Source of the DNA: Nocardioides sp.
GTDB taxonomy: Bacteria; Actinomycetota; Actinomycetes; Propionibacteriales; Nocardioidaceae
NCBI GenBank assembly: GCA_025965275.1
Contig: JAOPXG010000264.1
Span: 1-34,585, forward strand
Length of the DNA stretch: 34,585 nucleotides
Direction of reading: 5' to 3'
Position numbers and translations under genes: made by a program. Below are positions 1-9,846 of this stretch, in pieces. Position 1 is the stretch's first letter, and every line of letters starts with the position of its first letter. The notes under the pieces were generated by a model. The model worked only from the letters and a program-made list of their open reading frames with translations, had not been told where the DNA came from and ran no database searches.

Positions 1-1
1 C

Positions 2-2386
<2,385 letters not shown>

Positions 2387-2392
2387 CCCGGC

Positions 2393-2398
2393 TACCCT
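2393..2398 (+). promoter_or_regulatory. Candidate leaderless -10 element of degV
   Basis: TACCCT (TANNNT type) lies 7 nt before the degV ATG, and no Shine-Dalgarno sequence is visible. This is the spacing expected when transcription starts at the start codon, a common arrangement in actinobacteria. It is inference from spacing only. Confidence 0.4.
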
Positions 2399-2405
2399 CG
2401 CCGTC

Positions 2406-3260
2406 ATGCCGGCCGTGATCGTCACCGACTCGACCGCCAGCCTCCCCCCGGAGGTGGCGGCCGAGCGCGGGATCGTCGTCGTACCCCTCCAGGTGGTGAT
2501 CGGCGCGACGGTGTACGACGAGGGCGCCGACGGGGCCACGCCCGACCTGGTGGCCGCGGCCCTCAAGGAGTGGAAGCCGGTCAGCACGTCGCGTCCCGGC
2601 CCGGCCGCGCTGCTCGAGGTCTACGAGAAGGCGGCGCGCGACGGCGCCACCGAGATCGTGTCGGTCCACCTCTCCGGCGACATGAGCGGCACCTTCGAGT
2701 CCGCGCAGGTCGCGGCCCGCGACGCGTCGATCCGGGTGATCCCGGTCGACACCCGCCAGGTCGGAGTGGCGACGGGGTACGCCGCGCTGTCGGCCGCCGA
2801 CGTCCTCGACGCGGGCGGGTCCGCCGATGACGCGGCCGAGGCCGCGCGGGATCGGGCGGCGAGCGCGTCGTCGCTGTTCTACGTCGACACCCTCGAGTAC
2901 CTCCGTCGCGGCGGCCGGATCGGTGCCGCCGCAGCGCTGCTCGGCGGTGCGCTGTCGGTGAAGCCGTTGCTCCAGATCGAGGACGGGAAGGTCGCCTCGC
3001 TGGAACGGGTGCGGACGTCGTCGCGCGCACTGAGCCGGCTCGAGGAGCTGGCCGTCCAGGCCGCGGGGGAGGCGCCGGCCGATGTCTGCGTCGCCCACCT
3101 CGCCAACCCCGAGCGCGCCGGACAGCTCACCGAGAAGCTGGCGCAGCGACTCGAGGCCAACCTCGAAGGTCGCGACGTCTGGTGCGGCGAGCTCGGCGCG
3201 GTCCTCGGCGCCCACGTCGGGCCCGGCATGATCGCCGTCTGCGTGGCGCCGCGGCTCTAG
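2406..3260 (+). CDS. DegV family fatty-acid-binding protein
   Basis: Two-domain DegV/FakB-like protein of 284 aa, full length for the family. These cytoplasmic proteins bind a single fatty acid; in Firmicutes they present it to the kinase FakA, but the role in actinobacteria is less clear. Family hallmarks seen are the N-terminal IVTDSTASLP, the ligand-loop STSRPGP, HLSGDMSGTFE, and LEYLRRGGRIG followed by LLGGALSVKPLL. It follows leuS by 19 nt and is convergent with the crotonase gene (18-nt gap). The ATG at 2406 is chosen because the family N-terminus begins there and a -10-like box sits 7 nt upstream. In many actinobacteria degV lies close to comEA, comEC and holA, which here begin 24 kb downstream. 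Confidence 0.93.
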   Translation: MPAVIVTDSTASLPPEVAAERGIVVVPLQVVIGATVYDEGADGATPDLVAAALKEWKPVSTSRPGPAALLEVYEKAARDGATEIVSVHLSGDMSGTFESAQVAARDASIRVIPVDTRQVGVATGYAALSAADVLDAGGSADDAAEAARDRAASASSLFYVDTLEYLRRGGRIGAAAALLGGALSVKPLLQIEDGKVASLERVRTSSRALSRLEELAVQAAGEAPADVCVAHLANPERAGQLTEKLAQRLEANLEGRDVWCGELGAVLGAHVGPGMIAVCVAPRL

Positions 3261-3278
3261 CCTCGATGTACCGGCGGC

Positions 3279-4040
3279 TCAGCGGCCCAGCCAACGCGGG
3301 GTGCGCTTCTCCGCGAAGGCCGTTGCACCCTCGGTGGCGTCGTGCGAGCCCATGATCTCGGCGACCTTCTCCCGCTGCGGCTCCCAGGTCGTCGCGCCGG
3401 TCCACCCGCTCGCGGTCGCCATGATCCACTTGCTGGTGCGCACGGCGAGCGGTCCGTTGGCGGCGACGGCCCCCGCGAGCGACAGCGCCTCGGTCAGCGC
3501 CTGGCCAGGCTCGACGAGACGGTTGACCATCCCGAAGGAATGCGCCCGCTCGGCGCCGATCGGCTCGCCGGTCAGCGCCAGCTCCATCGCCACCTGGTAG
3601 GGCAGTGCGAGCGGCAGCCGGCTGAGACCCCCGGCGGCGGCGACCAGGCCGCGCTTCACCTCCGGGATCCCGAACTGGGCGTCCCGGGCCGCGACGAGCA
3701 GGTCGCACGCGAGGGCGATCTCGCACCCACCGGCGAGGGCCCAGCCCTCCACCGCGGCGATCACCGGCTTCTCGGGCGGGCGCTCCGTGATGCCCCCGAA
3801 GCCCCGGTCGGTCGCCACGCGCTCGCCGCGCGCGAACGCCTCGAGGTCCATGCCGGAGCTGAACGTGCCGCCCGCGCCGGTCAGGACGGCGACCGAGAGG
3901 CCGTCGTCCGCGTCGAGGTCGTCCAGGGCTGCTGCGATCGCTGAGGCGAGGGCCTGGTCGATGGCGTTGCGCACGTGCGGGCGAGACATCGTCAGGACCA
4001 GGATCCGATCCCGACGCTCGATCTCGAGTACGCCGTCCAT
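3279..4040 (-). CDS. Enoyl-CoA hydratase/isomerase (crotonase) family protein
   Basis: Cytoplasmic crotonase-fold enzyme of 253 aa, normal length, expected to add water to or isomerise an enoyl-CoA. The CoA/oxyanion-hole segment GTFSSGMDLEAF and the second segment GWALAGGCEIALACDL are clear. Both catalytic glutamates of true hydratases appear present: E107 (in GGCE) and E127 (in FGIPEVKRG). The ATG at 4040 has an AAGGAG ribosome site 7 nt upstream. It diverges from the E1-alpha operon, and a perfect 16-bp palindrome matching the other TetR-type operators here lies between its -10-like box and its start codon. It is therefore placed in the same regulon. Substrate is not predictable; another crotonase activity (isomerase, or C-C hydrolase) is possible. 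Confidence 0.92.
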   Translation of the reverse strand: MDGVLEIERRDRILVLTMSRPHVRNAIDQALASAIAAALDDLDADDGLSVAVLTGAGGTFSSGMDLEAFARGERVATDRGFGGITERPPEKPVIAAVEGWALAGGCEIALACDLLVAARDAQFGIPEVKRGLVAAAGGLSRLPLALPYQVAMELALTGEPIGAERAHSFGMVNRLVEPGQALTEALSLAGAVAANGPLAVRTSKWIMATASGWTGATTWEPQREKVAEIMGSHDATEGATAFAEKRTPRWLGR

Positions 4041-4053
4041 CGCGTCACTCCTT

Positions 4054-4071
4054 CCGACTCGCGAGTCGGTT
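4054..4071 (-). promoter_or_regulatory. TetR-type operator, site 1 (crotonase promoter)
   Basis: Read on the minus strand it is AACCGACTCGCGAGTCGG, whose inner 16 bp (4054-4069) form a perfect palindrome. It sits immediately downstream of the TAGGTT -10-like box and 14 nt upstream of the crotonase ATG, a position where a bound repressor would block transcription. It shares AACCGAC-N6-GTCGG with three other sites in the window. Confidence 0.75.
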
Positions 4072-4072
4072 G

Positions 4073-4078
4073 AACCTA
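4073..4078 (-). promoter_or_regulatory. Candidate -10 box of the crotonase gene
   Basis: TAGGTT on the minus strand, identical to the -10 box of the arm-2 promoter at 9831 and likewise followed directly by an operator. No good -35 sequence is seen 17 nt upstream. Confidence 0.4.
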
Positions 4079-4185
4079 GCAGGGCCCGTCCGGCCTGCCG
4101 GGACTGATTGACCAGCCGCCAGAACTTTCAGCCTTCATCGGTAGTCAAATCCGCCCCGAATGTGGCAGCCTTCACTCGATCGCCG

Positions 4186-4203
4186 AACCGACTCATCGGT
4201 CGG
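4186..4203 (+). promoter_or_regulatory. TetR-type operator, site 2 (E1-alpha operon)
   Basis: AACCGACTCATCGGTCGG matches the shared AACCGAC-N6-GTCGG pattern. It lies 17 nt upstream of the E1-alpha GTG and just before the AGGAGGAG ribosome site. I see no convincing -35/-10 pair upstream of it. The rest of the 180-bp divergent region (4041-4220) holds no gene. Confidence 0.7.
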
Positions 4204-4220
4204 GTCACAGGAGGAGAGTC

Positions 4221-5189
4221 GTGACTTCAACGCACGTGCCCGACCAGCGGACACGCCACGAGCATCTGATCGAGATCTACCGCAAGGTGGTCACGGTCAG
4301 GTTCGCCGAGCTGCGCATCCGCGGCCACGTCGAGGCCGAGGGCTTCGGCGGCTTCTGGCACCCGGGGATCGGGCAGGAGGGCCTGCAGGTCGGGGCGATC
4401 GCCGCGATGCAGCCCGCCGACTACCTCTACTACGCGCACCGCGGCTTGGGCTACGCCTACGCCAAGGGCATGGACCTCACGGCGCTCTTCGGCGACCTCC
4501 TCGGCCGCGCCGTCGGCAGCACCGGCGGCAAGGGCGGCGGCACCGTCCACTTCGCCAGCGCCGAGCACGGCGTGCTCGGCCAGGGCGGCACCCTGGGCTC
4601 CAACTTCGTGCTCGGCGCCGGCACGGCGCTTGCCTCGCAGCTCCTCGGTGACGGTCGGGTGACGGTCGTGTTCTTCGGTGACGGCGCCGCAGCGCGCGGC
4701 ACCTGGCACGAGGCCGCCATCCAGGCCTCGGTGTGGAAGCTGCCCGTCGTCTGGGTGTGCGAGAACAACGGGTGGGCGCTGTCGGCCCGCTTCGAGGACC
4801 AGAGTCCGACCCCGAACGTCGCCGACCGGGCGCCGGCGTACGGCATGCCGGGCGTGATCGTCGACGGCCAGGACGCGATGGCGGTCATGGACGTGACCGC
4901 CCAGGCGATCGACCGGGCCCGGCGCGGTGAGGGCCCGACCCTGATCGAGGCCAAGACGCTTCGCATCCGCGGCCACTACGAGGGCGACCGGCAGCCCTAC
5001 CGCCAGGACCAGGTCCAGGGCGACGAGATCCCGAACGACCCGGTGCACCGGCTCGGCGAGCACATCGCCGTCGAGGAACGACGGGCGATCGACGCCGAGG
5101 CGCGCCGGACCGTCGAGGAGGCGTTCGACGCCGCCCTGGCGGCACCCCGGCCGGACCGATCCGTGATCTTCGAGGACGTGTGGGCATGA
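4221..5189 (+). CDS. 2-oxoacid/acetoin dehydrogenase E1 component, alpha subunit
   Basis: Thiamine-diphosphate E1 alpha subunit of 322 aa. It forms the alpha2/beta2 E1 that decarboxylates a 2-oxoacid, or cleaves acetoin, and acylates the E2 lipoyl group. The ThDP/Mg motif runs from GDG (153-155) to NN (182-183) in FFGDGAAARGTWHE...VCENNGWALS. The phosphorylation-loop-like segment RIRGHYEGDRQPYR is also present. Length is close to acetoin dehydrogenase AcoA and shorter than typical pyruvate or branched-chain E1-alpha. The GTG at 4221 is preceded by AGGAGGAG, and the gene overlaps the next by 4 nt (ATGA). First gene of a four-gene operon under operator site 2. True substrate (acetoin-like diketone or 2-oxoacid) is undetermined. 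Confidence 0.92.
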   Translation: MTSTHVPDQRTRHEHLIEIYRKVVTVRFAELRIRGHVEAEGFGGFWHPGIGQEGLQVGAIAAMQPADYLYYAHRGLGYAYAKGMDLTALFGDLLGRAVGSTGGKGGGTVHFASAEHGVLGQGGTLGSNFVLGAGTALASQLLGDGRVTVVFFGDGAAARGTWHEAAIQASVWKLPVVWVCENNGWALSARFEDQSPTPNVADRAPAYGMPGVIVDGQDAMAVMDVTAQAIDRARRGEGPTLIEAKTLRIRGHYEGDRQPYRQDQVQGDEIPNDPVHRLGEHIAVEERRAIDAEARRTVEEAFDAALAAPRPDRSVIFEDVWA

Positions 5190-6196
5190 CGACGACACAG
5201 GCACCGCCGGCGACCGACCGGGTGACGAGCTACTCGCGCGCCATCAACGAGGCGCTGGCCGAGGAGATGCGTCGCGACGAGCGGGTCTTCATGATGGGCC
5301 AGGACATCGGCACCCTGGGTGGGGTCTTCGGGCTGACCCGCGGGCTGCAGGAGGAGTTCGGCCCGGTGCGGGTCCGCGACACCGCCATCAACGAGACGTT
5401 CATCGTGGGCGGCGCAGCCGGCGCCGCGCTGGGCGGCACCATCCCGGTCGTCGAGCTCCAGTTCGCCGACTTCCTGTTCACCGCGGCCGACGAGGTGTTC
5501 CACAAGCTCGCGAAGTGGCGCTACATGCACGGCGGTCAGTTCACGATGCCGGTCGTGGTGCGGCTGCCCAGCGGAGTGGTGGGCGGCGCCGGTGCCGAGC
5601 ACTCGCAGAGTCTCGAGACCATCGCCATGCACGTGCCCGGTCTCAAGGTGGCCGTCCCGGCGACCCCTGCGGACGCCAAGGGTCTGCTCAAGTCGGCGAT
5701 CCGCGACCCCAACCCGGTGCTCTTCTTCGAGCACAAGGGGCTCTACCGGATCAAGGGTCCCGTCCCGGAGTCGTCGGACGTGCTGGTGCCCTTCGGGTCC
5801 GCGCGGGTCGCCCGGTCCGGCACCAACCTGACCGTGGTCGCCACCGGCCTGATGCTCGGCCGTGCCCTGGAGGCCGCCGAGCAGCTGGCTCCCCGCGGCA
5901 TCGACATGGAGGTCATCGACCCGCGCACCCTGGTGCCCCTCGACATCGACACCATCGTCGCATCGGTCGAGAAGACGCACCGGCTGATGGTCGTCCACGA
6001 GGCTTCGCGGACAGCCGGCTTCGGTGCCGAGATCGCGACGCAGGTGCAGGAGCGGGCGTTCTTCTCCCTCGATGCACCGGTCTGGCGCGTCTGCGGCACG
6101 GACACCCCGCTGCCCCAGGACCCCGACCTCGAGCAGGCGTGCATCCCCTCGACCGACGACATCGTCACCGCGGCGCTCGCGCTCGCGGCCGTGTAG
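5186..6196 (+). CDS. 2-oxoacid/acetoin dehydrogenase E1 component, beta subunit
   Basis: Transketolase-like E1 beta subunit of 336 aa, the usual AcoB/PdhB length. The N-terminal pyrimidine-binding domain contains MMGQDIGTLGGVFGLT and the ThDP-activating glutamate in DTAINE; AGAEHSQS carries the conserved active-site His. The C-terminal transketolase domain runs from about residue 200 (LTVVATGLM) to GTDTPLPQDPDLEQ near the end. The ATG at 5186 is preferred over the GTG at 5180 because it makes a standard ATGA overlap with E1-alpha, implying translational coupling. Partner of the preceding E1-alpha and following E2. No E3 (dihydrolipoamide dehydrogenase) gene is in the window, so the complex would have to use one encoded elsewhere. 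Confidence 0.92.
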   Translation: MTTTQAPPATDRVTSYSRAINEALAEEMRRDERVFMMGQDIGTLGGVFGLTRGLQEEFGPVRVRDTAINETFIVGGAAGAALGGTIPVVELQFADFLFTAADEVFHKLAKWRYMHGGQFTMPVVVRLPSGVVGGAGAEHSQSLETIAMHVPGLKVAVPATPADAKGLLKSAIRDPNPVLFFEHKGLYRIKGPVPESSDVLVPFGSARVARSGTNLTVVATGLMLGRALEAAEQLAPRGIDMEVIDPRTLVPLDIDTIVASVEKTHRLMVVHEASRTAGFGAEIATQVQERAFFSLDAPVWRVCGTDTPLPQDPDLEQACIPSTDDIVTAALALAAV

Positions 6197-6204
6197 GAGC
6201 TGGC

Positions 6205-7947
6205 GTGGCAGAGGTGATGATGCCCCGGCTGGGCGTCTCCGTGACCGAGGGCACCCTCACGACCTGGCTGAAGGCCGTCGGCGACACCGTCGAGGTGGGT
6301 GAGCCGATCTGCGAGGTGGCGACCGACAAGGTCGACACCGAGATCGAGAGCACCGTCGCCGGGATCCTGGCCGAGCAGCGGTACGCCGAGGGCGAGGTCG
6401 TGCCCGTGGGCGAGCCCCTCGCGGTGGTGACGGTCGCCGGCGAGGCGTCGGCGCCGCCGCCGGCCCCGGCCCCGCCTCCGGTGCCCGTCGAGCCGCCCGC
6501 TCCGGTGGCCGTCGGGGAGCCCGACGTGGTGCCTGACGTGACCGCCGAGGTGCCGGCCGCCGGCAGTGGGCTGGTGCTGATGCCGCGGCTCGGGGTCTCG
6601 GTGACCGAAGGCACGGTCTCCACCTGGCTGAAGGCCGTCGGCGACGCCGTCGAGGTGGGGGAGCCGATCTGCGAGGTGGCGACCGACAAGGTCGACACCG
6701 AGATCGAGAGCACCGTCGCCGGGATCCTGGCCGAGCAGCGGTACGCCGAGGGCGACGTCGTGCCCGTGGGCGAACCCCTCGCGGTGGTCACGCCCGACGG
6801 TGTGGTTGCTGCCGCGGCGCCGGCGGCCCCACCTGTCCCGTCCTCGGTCGACCCCGAGCCGTACGCAGCGCGGGCGACCTCGACCGAACCGCTCCCGACC
6901 GAGCCGGGCGCGCCGGCCGAGCTGCGTCCCGGGCCCTTCGACCACACCGCCGCCGTGGCGCGGCTGCACGCCGGCATCGCCCGTTCGGGCCGCCCGGCGG
7001 TCTCGCCGGCTGCGCGGCGCCTCGCCGCCGACCTGGGCGTCGACCTCACGGGTGTGACCGGCACCGGCGGCGGCGGCCACGTCACCCGGGCCGACGTGCA
7101 GCAGCGGGCCACCGACTGGCCCGGTTCCCCGAATCCCCCCGCGACCCCGCGACCGGCGGCCGCACCCGCCCCGGCACCGGCCCCGCCATCCGCCCCGGTG
7201 GTGGCGCCCGGAGGACTGCCCCCGGGCTACGAGGACGTCCCGTTCGAGGAGATCGCGACCAGCCGGATCCGACGGGTCACCGCCGAGCACATGAGCCGGT
7301 CGCGGCGCACCGCCGCGCACATGACGACCGAGGTCGACGTCGACCTCGGGACGCTCACCGACGTCCGGGCCCGGATGAACGCCCGGCGCCAGGCGGACGG
7401 GCAGCCCAAGCTGTCGTTCCTGCCGTTCGTCGCCCGGGCCGCGTGCGCCGCCCTGCTCGAGCACCGCGACCTCAACGCGACGTTCGAGACCGAGCGTCTC
7501 CTGCGCTGGGGCGAGGTCAACCTCGGTATCGCCGTCGACACCCCGCGCGGGCTGATGGTCCCCGTCGTCCGCTCCGCCGAACGACTCACCGTCGAGTCGC
7601 TGGCGAGCAGCATCGTCGCCGCGGCGGAGCGGGTCCGCACCGGTCGGATGGAGGCCGACGACTTCCGCGCCGGCACCTTCACGATCAGCAACCCCGGCTC
7701 CGTCGGCGCGGTCTCGGCGCCGGCGATCATCAACCAGCCGCAGGTTGCCATCCTCGGGATGCCGACGATCGTGCGACGTCCGTGGGTCGTCCGTCTGTCC
7801 GACGGGCAGGAGACCATCGCGATCCGGCCGATCGTCCGGCTCGCCCTCACCTTCGACCACCGAGCCGTCGACGGCGCCGACGCGACCCGCTGCCTGGTCG
7901 ACATCGGCCGACGCCTCGAGGCGTGGGGAGCCGATGACTATCGGTGA
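6205..7947 (+). CDS. Dihydrolipoamide acyltransferase (E2) with two lipoyl domains
   Basis: E2 core of the 2-oxoacid/acetoin dehydrogenase, 580 aa. Domain order: lipoyl 1 (1-77, lipoyl Lys K42 in ATDKVDTEIES), Pro/Ala/Val-rich linker, lipoyl 2 (about 121-197, K162 in the same sequence), linker, E3/E1-binding domain (about 263-300, RPAVSPAARRLAADLGVDL), a Pro/Ala linker, and the catalytic acyltransferase domain (about 345-580) with the HxxxDG motif HRAVDG (H552, D556). The GTG at 6205 is chosen because MAEVMMPRLGVSVTEG is the family N-terminus and AGGAG lies 5 nt upstream; the longer ORF call from 5515 reads through E1-beta in another frame. The two lipoyl domains are almost identical at DNA level, suggesting recent duplication or gene conversion. 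It overlaps the next gene by 14 nt. Confidence 0.94.
   Translation: MAEVMMPRLGVSVTEGTLTTWLKAVGDTVEVGEPICEVATDKVDTEIESTVAGILAEQRYAEGEVVPVGEPLAVVTVAGEASAPPPAPAPPPVPVEPPAPVAVGEPDVVPDVTAEVPAAGSGLVLMPRLGVSVTEGTVSTWLKAVGDAVEVGEPICEVATDKVDTEIESTVAGILAEQRYAEGDVVPVGEPLAVVTPDGVVAAAAPAAPPVPSSVDPEPYAARATSTEPLPTEPGAPAELRPGPFDHTAAVARLHAGIARSGRPAVSPAARRLAADLGVDLTGVTGTGGGGHVTRADVQQRATDWPGSPNPPATPRPAAAPAPAPAPPSAPVVAPGGLPPGYEDVPFEEIATSRIRRVTAEHMSRSRRTAAHMTTEVDVDLGTLTDVRARMNARRQADGQPKLSFLPFVARAACAALLEHRDLNATFETERLLRWGEVNLGIAVDTPRGLMVPVVRSAERLTVESLASSIVAAAERVRTGRMEADDFRAGTFTISNPGSVGAVSAPAIINQPQVAILGMPTIVRRPWVVRLSDGQETIAIRPIVRLALTFDHRAVDGADATRCLVDIGRRLEAWGADDYR
6301..6432 (+). repeat. Lipoyl-domain repeat, copy 1
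   Basis: Direct repeat with 6661-6792, offset exactly 360 bp (120 codons). By eye 129 of 132 bases match, with mismatches at 6396, 6414 and 6429; 6301-6395 is identical over 95 bp. Weaker similarity continues upstream to about 6217. Confidence 0.9.
6661..6792 (+). repeat. Lipoyl-domain repeat, copy 2
   Basis: Second copy of the 6301-6432 repeat, encoding the second lipoyl domain of the E2. Synonymous positions are conserved along with coding ones, so selection on the protein alone does not explain the match. Confidence 0.9.
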
Positions 7948-9001
7948 ACGGGTCCTGGGCGTCACCCTGCCGTTCGACGACGTGCCGCTCCACGCCCACC
8001 GGCCGCTGCTGCGTGCCCTGGTCGCCGGCGGCTACGACGAGATCTGGACCGGCGAGGTAGCCGGGACCGACGGCTTCGGGCCGCTGCTGCTCTTCCGCGG
8101 CTGGGAGGAGGGCATCACCGTCTCCTGCGCGGCGGCGAGCGTGTTCACCCGCGGTCCGGCCGTGCTCGCGATGACCGCCGCGACCCTGGCCGAGGCCGCC
8201 CCCGGCCGCTGCCGGTTCGGGATCGGTGCCGGGTCGCCGGTCCTCGCCGAGACCTGGAACGGCGTGCCGTTCGAGCGGCCCTACCAGCGGGTGGTCGACA
8301 CCGTCCGCTTCCTGCGCCGGACGCTGGCAGGGGAGAAGGCGGAGGACCTGCCGACCGTGCACGGCGCCGGCTTCAAGCTGGCCCGGCCGGTCGAGGTGCC
8401 GCCCCGCCTGCTGGTGGCTGTGGCGGGGCCGCGGATGCAGGACTTCGCCGCGGCGGAGGCCGACACGATGGCGCTGAACTTCCTGTCGGCCGCCGACGTC
8501 GCGACGATCCGGGCGCGCACCGCCGGCATCGCCCGGGTCGTGCCCACGCCCCTCGAGACCGCCGTCCGGGTCTTCCTGGTGCCGGGGGAGGGGCCCGCCG
8601 CGGAAGCGGTAGCCCGGCGCTTCCTGGCCGGATACCTGACGGTGCCGACGTACGCCGCCTTCCAGAACTGGCTCGGGCGCGAGGAGGTCCTGGCACCGAT
8701 GAACGCAGCGTGGCAGGCCGGTGACCGCCGTGCCGCGATGGCGGCCGTGCCCGACGAGGTGCTGCACGAACTCGTCGTCTTCGGCACGCCCGCCGAGTGC
8801 GCGCGCTCGGTCGACCTCTACCTCGACGCGGGCGCCGACGTGGTGACGCTGGCCCTGCTCCCCGACGCCGACGGGGTCGACCCGATGGCCCGGGTGGAGT
8901 TCCTCACCCAGCTGGCGGCGGAGCGAGGCCGGGCTCAGGCCTCAGGAGGCGTCGCCCGGCCGAAGGGGACGGTCCCGAGCTCGTCGGTGCCGAGCCCGTA
9001 G
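7934..9001 (+). CDS. LLM-class (luciferase-like) flavin/F420-dependent oxidoreductase
   Basis: TIM-barrel oxidoreductase of the bacterial luciferase-like superfamily, 355 aa; actinobacterial members often use F420 or FMN to oxidise or reduce small organic molecules. Family features: the N-terminal strand LGVTLPFDD, GYDEIWTGEVAGTDGF, FTRGPAVLAMTAATLAEAAPGRCRFGIGAGSP, the GVPFERPYQRVVDTVRFLR helix, and PPRLLVAVAGPRM. Which cofactor is used cannot be read from sequence. The ATG at 7934 has GGGGAG just upstream and overlaps the E2 stop by 14 nt, so it is the last gene of the E1/E2 operon. Its 3' end overlaps the convergent tetR by 67 bp; the last roughly 20 residues (Gly/Pro/Ser-rich) look like read-through beyond the conserved domain. 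Confidence 0.88.
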   Translation: MTIGERVLGVTLPFDDVPLHAHRPLLRALVAGGYDEIWTGEVAGTDGFGPLLLFRGWEEGITVSCAAASVFTRGPAVLAMTAATLAEAAPGRCRFGIGAGSPVLAETWNGVPFERPYQRVVDTVRFLRRTLAGEKAEDLPTVHGAGFKLARPVEVPPRLLVAVAGPRMQDFAAAEADTMALNFLSAADVATIRARTAGIARVVPTPLETAVRVFLVPGEGPAAEAVARRFLAGYLTVPTYAAFQNWLGREEVLAPMNAAWQAGDRRAAMAAVPDEVLHELVVFGTPAECARSVDLYLDAGADVVTLALLPDADGVDPMARVEFLTQLAAERGRAQASGGVARPKGTVPSSSVPSP

Positions 9002-9588
9002 ATCAGGTAGTTCCAGAACTGGTAGGCGATCTCGCGCGACCGCAGCGCTCCTCCGGGGCGGTACCACTGGTAGGCCCAGTTGCACATCCCGAACGTCGCG
9101 AGCGTGGCGAGGTGCGCGTCGGTCTGGCGCAGCACCCCCATCGCCATGCCCTCGGCGATGAGGTCCTCGACGATCTTCTCGTAGTGGTCGCGCTTGATCC
9201 GGATCGGCCCGCGCGCCTCCGAAGGGAGCTCACGGTGGTGCTCGAAGAACACCCGCACGTGACCGCGGTGGGTCTCCATCAGCTCGAGGATGTCGGCCAT
9301 CGCCTCGAGCAGCAGCTGCTCGGGCCGCAGGCCGGTGCCGGCACGGGCCTCGTGCCGGCTGATGAGCAGGTCGATGAACTCCTCGTGGATCGCGTGGAGG
9401 ATGTCGTCCTTGCTCGGGAAGTAGTGGTACAGCGTCGGCTTCGCGACACCGACCTCACGCGCGATGTCGTCCATCGTGGTGTTGGAGTAGCCACTCTGGT
9501 CGAACAGGCCGGCAGCCAGGGAGATGATCTGCTGCCGTCGTTCCGCGGGGGACATGCGGCGTCGAGCCGCCCGCTCAGCTGTCTTCAC
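8935..9588 (-). CDS. TetR/AcrR family transcriptional regulator
   Basis: One-domain DNA-binding repressor type, 217 aa. The N-terminal helix-turn-helix (about residues 18-64) shows QIISLAAGLFDQSGY, TTMDDIAREVGVAKPTLYHYF and PSKDDIL, a textbook TetR pattern. The ligand-binding C-terminal domain has AMADILELMETHRGHVRVFFEHHREL and ends in a helical dimer region. The GTG at 9588 is chosen over the ATG at 9627 because GGAAGGAAGG precedes it and the 13 extra residues are not TetR-like. It lies between the two arms of the catabolic block, diverges from arm 2 and has operator site 3 about 60 nt upstream. Autoregulation and control of all four operators is therefore the simplest reading. The inducer is unknown; an acyl-CoA intermediate is plausible. 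Confidence 0.93.
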   Translation of the reverse strand: MKTAERAARRRMSPAERRQQIISLAAGLFDQSGYSNTTMDDIAREVGVAKPTLYHYFPSKDDILHAIHEEFIDLLISRHEARAGTGLRPEQLLLEAMADILELMETHRGHVRVFFEHHRELPSEARGPIRIKRDHYEKIVEDLIAEGMAMGVLRQTDAHLATLATFGMCNWAYQWYRPGGALRSREIAYQFWNYLIYGLGTDELGTVPFGRATPPEA

Positions 9589-9650
9589 GCAGGATCCCTT
9601 CCTTCCATGCCGCAGCGTACGCGGCAACGGTGCCGTGGTGGTGCCGATTC

Positions 9651-9670
9651 AACCGACCAGCGGGTCGGTT
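9651..9670 (-). promoter_or_regulatory. TetR-type operator, site 3 (tetR promoter)
   Basis: AACCGACCAGCGGGTCGGTT: two perfect 8-base arms around a 4-base centre, the longest arms of the four sites. It lies 62 nt upstream of the tetR GTG, consistent with autoregulation. Confidence 0.75.
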
Positions 9671-9676
9671 CCGTCG

Positions 9677-9693
9677 AACGAACTGCGTTCGTT
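9677..9693. repeat. Small inverted repeat beside operator site 3
   Basis: AACGAA-CTGCG-TTCGTT, six-base perfect arms, six bases from operator 3. It differs from the operator consensus. It could bind a second regulator or be chance. Confidence 0.4.
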
Positions 9694-9748
9694 GGCGGCG
9701 ACCGAGCACATGGGCGCCTGGAGTCGGATACATCGTCGCCTGCGCGCC

Positions 9749-9773
9749 GCTGAGCGTCAAGCGGGCGCTCAGC
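9749..9773. repeat. Inverted repeat in the tetR/arm-2 intergenic region
   Basis: GCTGAGCG and CGCTCAGC, eight-base perfect arms separated by nine bases, about 35 nt upstream of the arm-2 -35 box. It may be a regulator site or an RNA hairpin in a tetR leader. The rest of 9589-9884 (296 bp) shows only promoters and operators, no gene. Confidence 0.4.
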
Positions 9774-9807
9774 AGGGAAATTCGTGAACGCGATCACGCC
9801 GAACTGC

Positions 9808-9836
9808 TTGACAGTGTGACCGCGGTTACTTAGGTT
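9808..9836 (+). promoter_or_regulatory. Promoter of the 16-gene arm-2 operon
   Basis: A perfect -35 TTGACA, 17-nt spacer and -10 TAGGTT. The expected start is near 9843, so operator site 4 (9847-9864) covers the first transcribed bases. This is the best sigma-70-type promoter in the window. Confidence 0.75.
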
Positions 9837-9846
9837 CCTCGGTACC

